Both the position numbers and the translations under genes were made by a program. A model generated the notes under the pieces. That model did no database searches, had not been told where the DNA came from, and worked only from the letters and a program-made list of their open reading frames with translations. From NCBI GenBank assembly GCA_019312685.1, contig JAFDCR010000003.1, positions 1-5,151 of the forward strand: DNA of 5,151 nt, written 5' to 3'. Shown here in pieces: positions 5,105 through 5,151 of the stretch (positions are counted from its first letter, which is position 1; every line of letters begins with the position of its first letter). Source of the stretch: Deltaproteobacteria bacterium (GTDB lineage: Bacteria > Desulfobacterota > Desulfobulbia > Desulfobulbales > BM004).

Positions 5105-5151
5105 ATGTCGAAATCTCTCATAATAGTTGAATCGCCGGCAAAAGCCAGAAC
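5105..5151 (+). CDS. topA: DNA topoisomerase I, N-terminal fragment
   Basis: The first 15 codons read MSKSLIIVESPAKAR, the hallmark N-terminus of bacterial type IA topoisomerase I. The conserved IVESPAKA segment opens the Toprim domain, and its glutamate is part of the catalytic/metal-binding site. The enzyme relaxes negative supercoils behind moving RNA polymerase and is essential in many bacteria. The rest lies beyond the right edge. AGAAGGG at 5094-5100, 4 nt before the ATG, is an acceptable ribosome binding site. It diverges from the Gate protein gene, to which it has no obvious functional link. Confidence 0.9.
   Translation, partial: MSKSLIIVESPAKAR

Overview
The window looks like an ordinary chromosomal stretch from a Gram-negative bacterium, most likely an anaerobic deltaproteobacterium (Desulfobacterota). 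This lineage is inferred, not proven. It rests on the REC-PAS-LuxR regulator with its characteristic linker, the hemerythrin plus DUF438-type PAS protein, a lipoprotein of a proteobacterial type, and a stand-alone two-Gate membrane protein. Genes have moderate GC; the gaps between them are distinctly AT-rich. There are no RNA genes, CRISPR arrays, insertion sequences or phage genes.

Layout. At the left edge (1-112, minus) is the first 37 codons of a glutamine-synthetase-family enzyme. Diverging from it across a gap of about 110 bp is a 417-residue response regulator (224-1477, plus) with receiver, PAS and LuxR-type DNA-binding domains. A 425-bp AT-rich gap follows (1478-1902), with no convincing gene but three inverted repeats, one overlapping a consensus -35 box. 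Next is a 215-residue predicted lipoprotein of unknown function (1903-2550, plus). It converges on a 319-residue hemerythrin-PAS protein (2613-3572, minus). Upstream of that gene lies a perfect CRP/FNR-family palindrome (3711-3724), then a two-Gate 'nucleoside recognition' membrane protein (3805-4773, minus). A divergent gap (4780-5104) leads to the first 15 codons of DNA topoisomerase I, topA (5105-5151, plus).

How the parts relate. Each gene seems to have its own promoter region; no tight operon is visible. Two regulatory themes are testable. The divergent REC-PAS-LuxR regulator may control the glutamine-synthetase-like gene and itself. The hemerythrin-PAS protein, a likely diiron O2/NO/redox sensor without an output domain, sits behind an FNR/HcpR-type site placed exactly at -41.5 relative to a plausible start site. 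I found no clear evidence for a wholly new multi-gene system. The most interesting items are this promoter, the palindrome upstream of the lipoprotein gene, and the internal duplication of the Gate protein.
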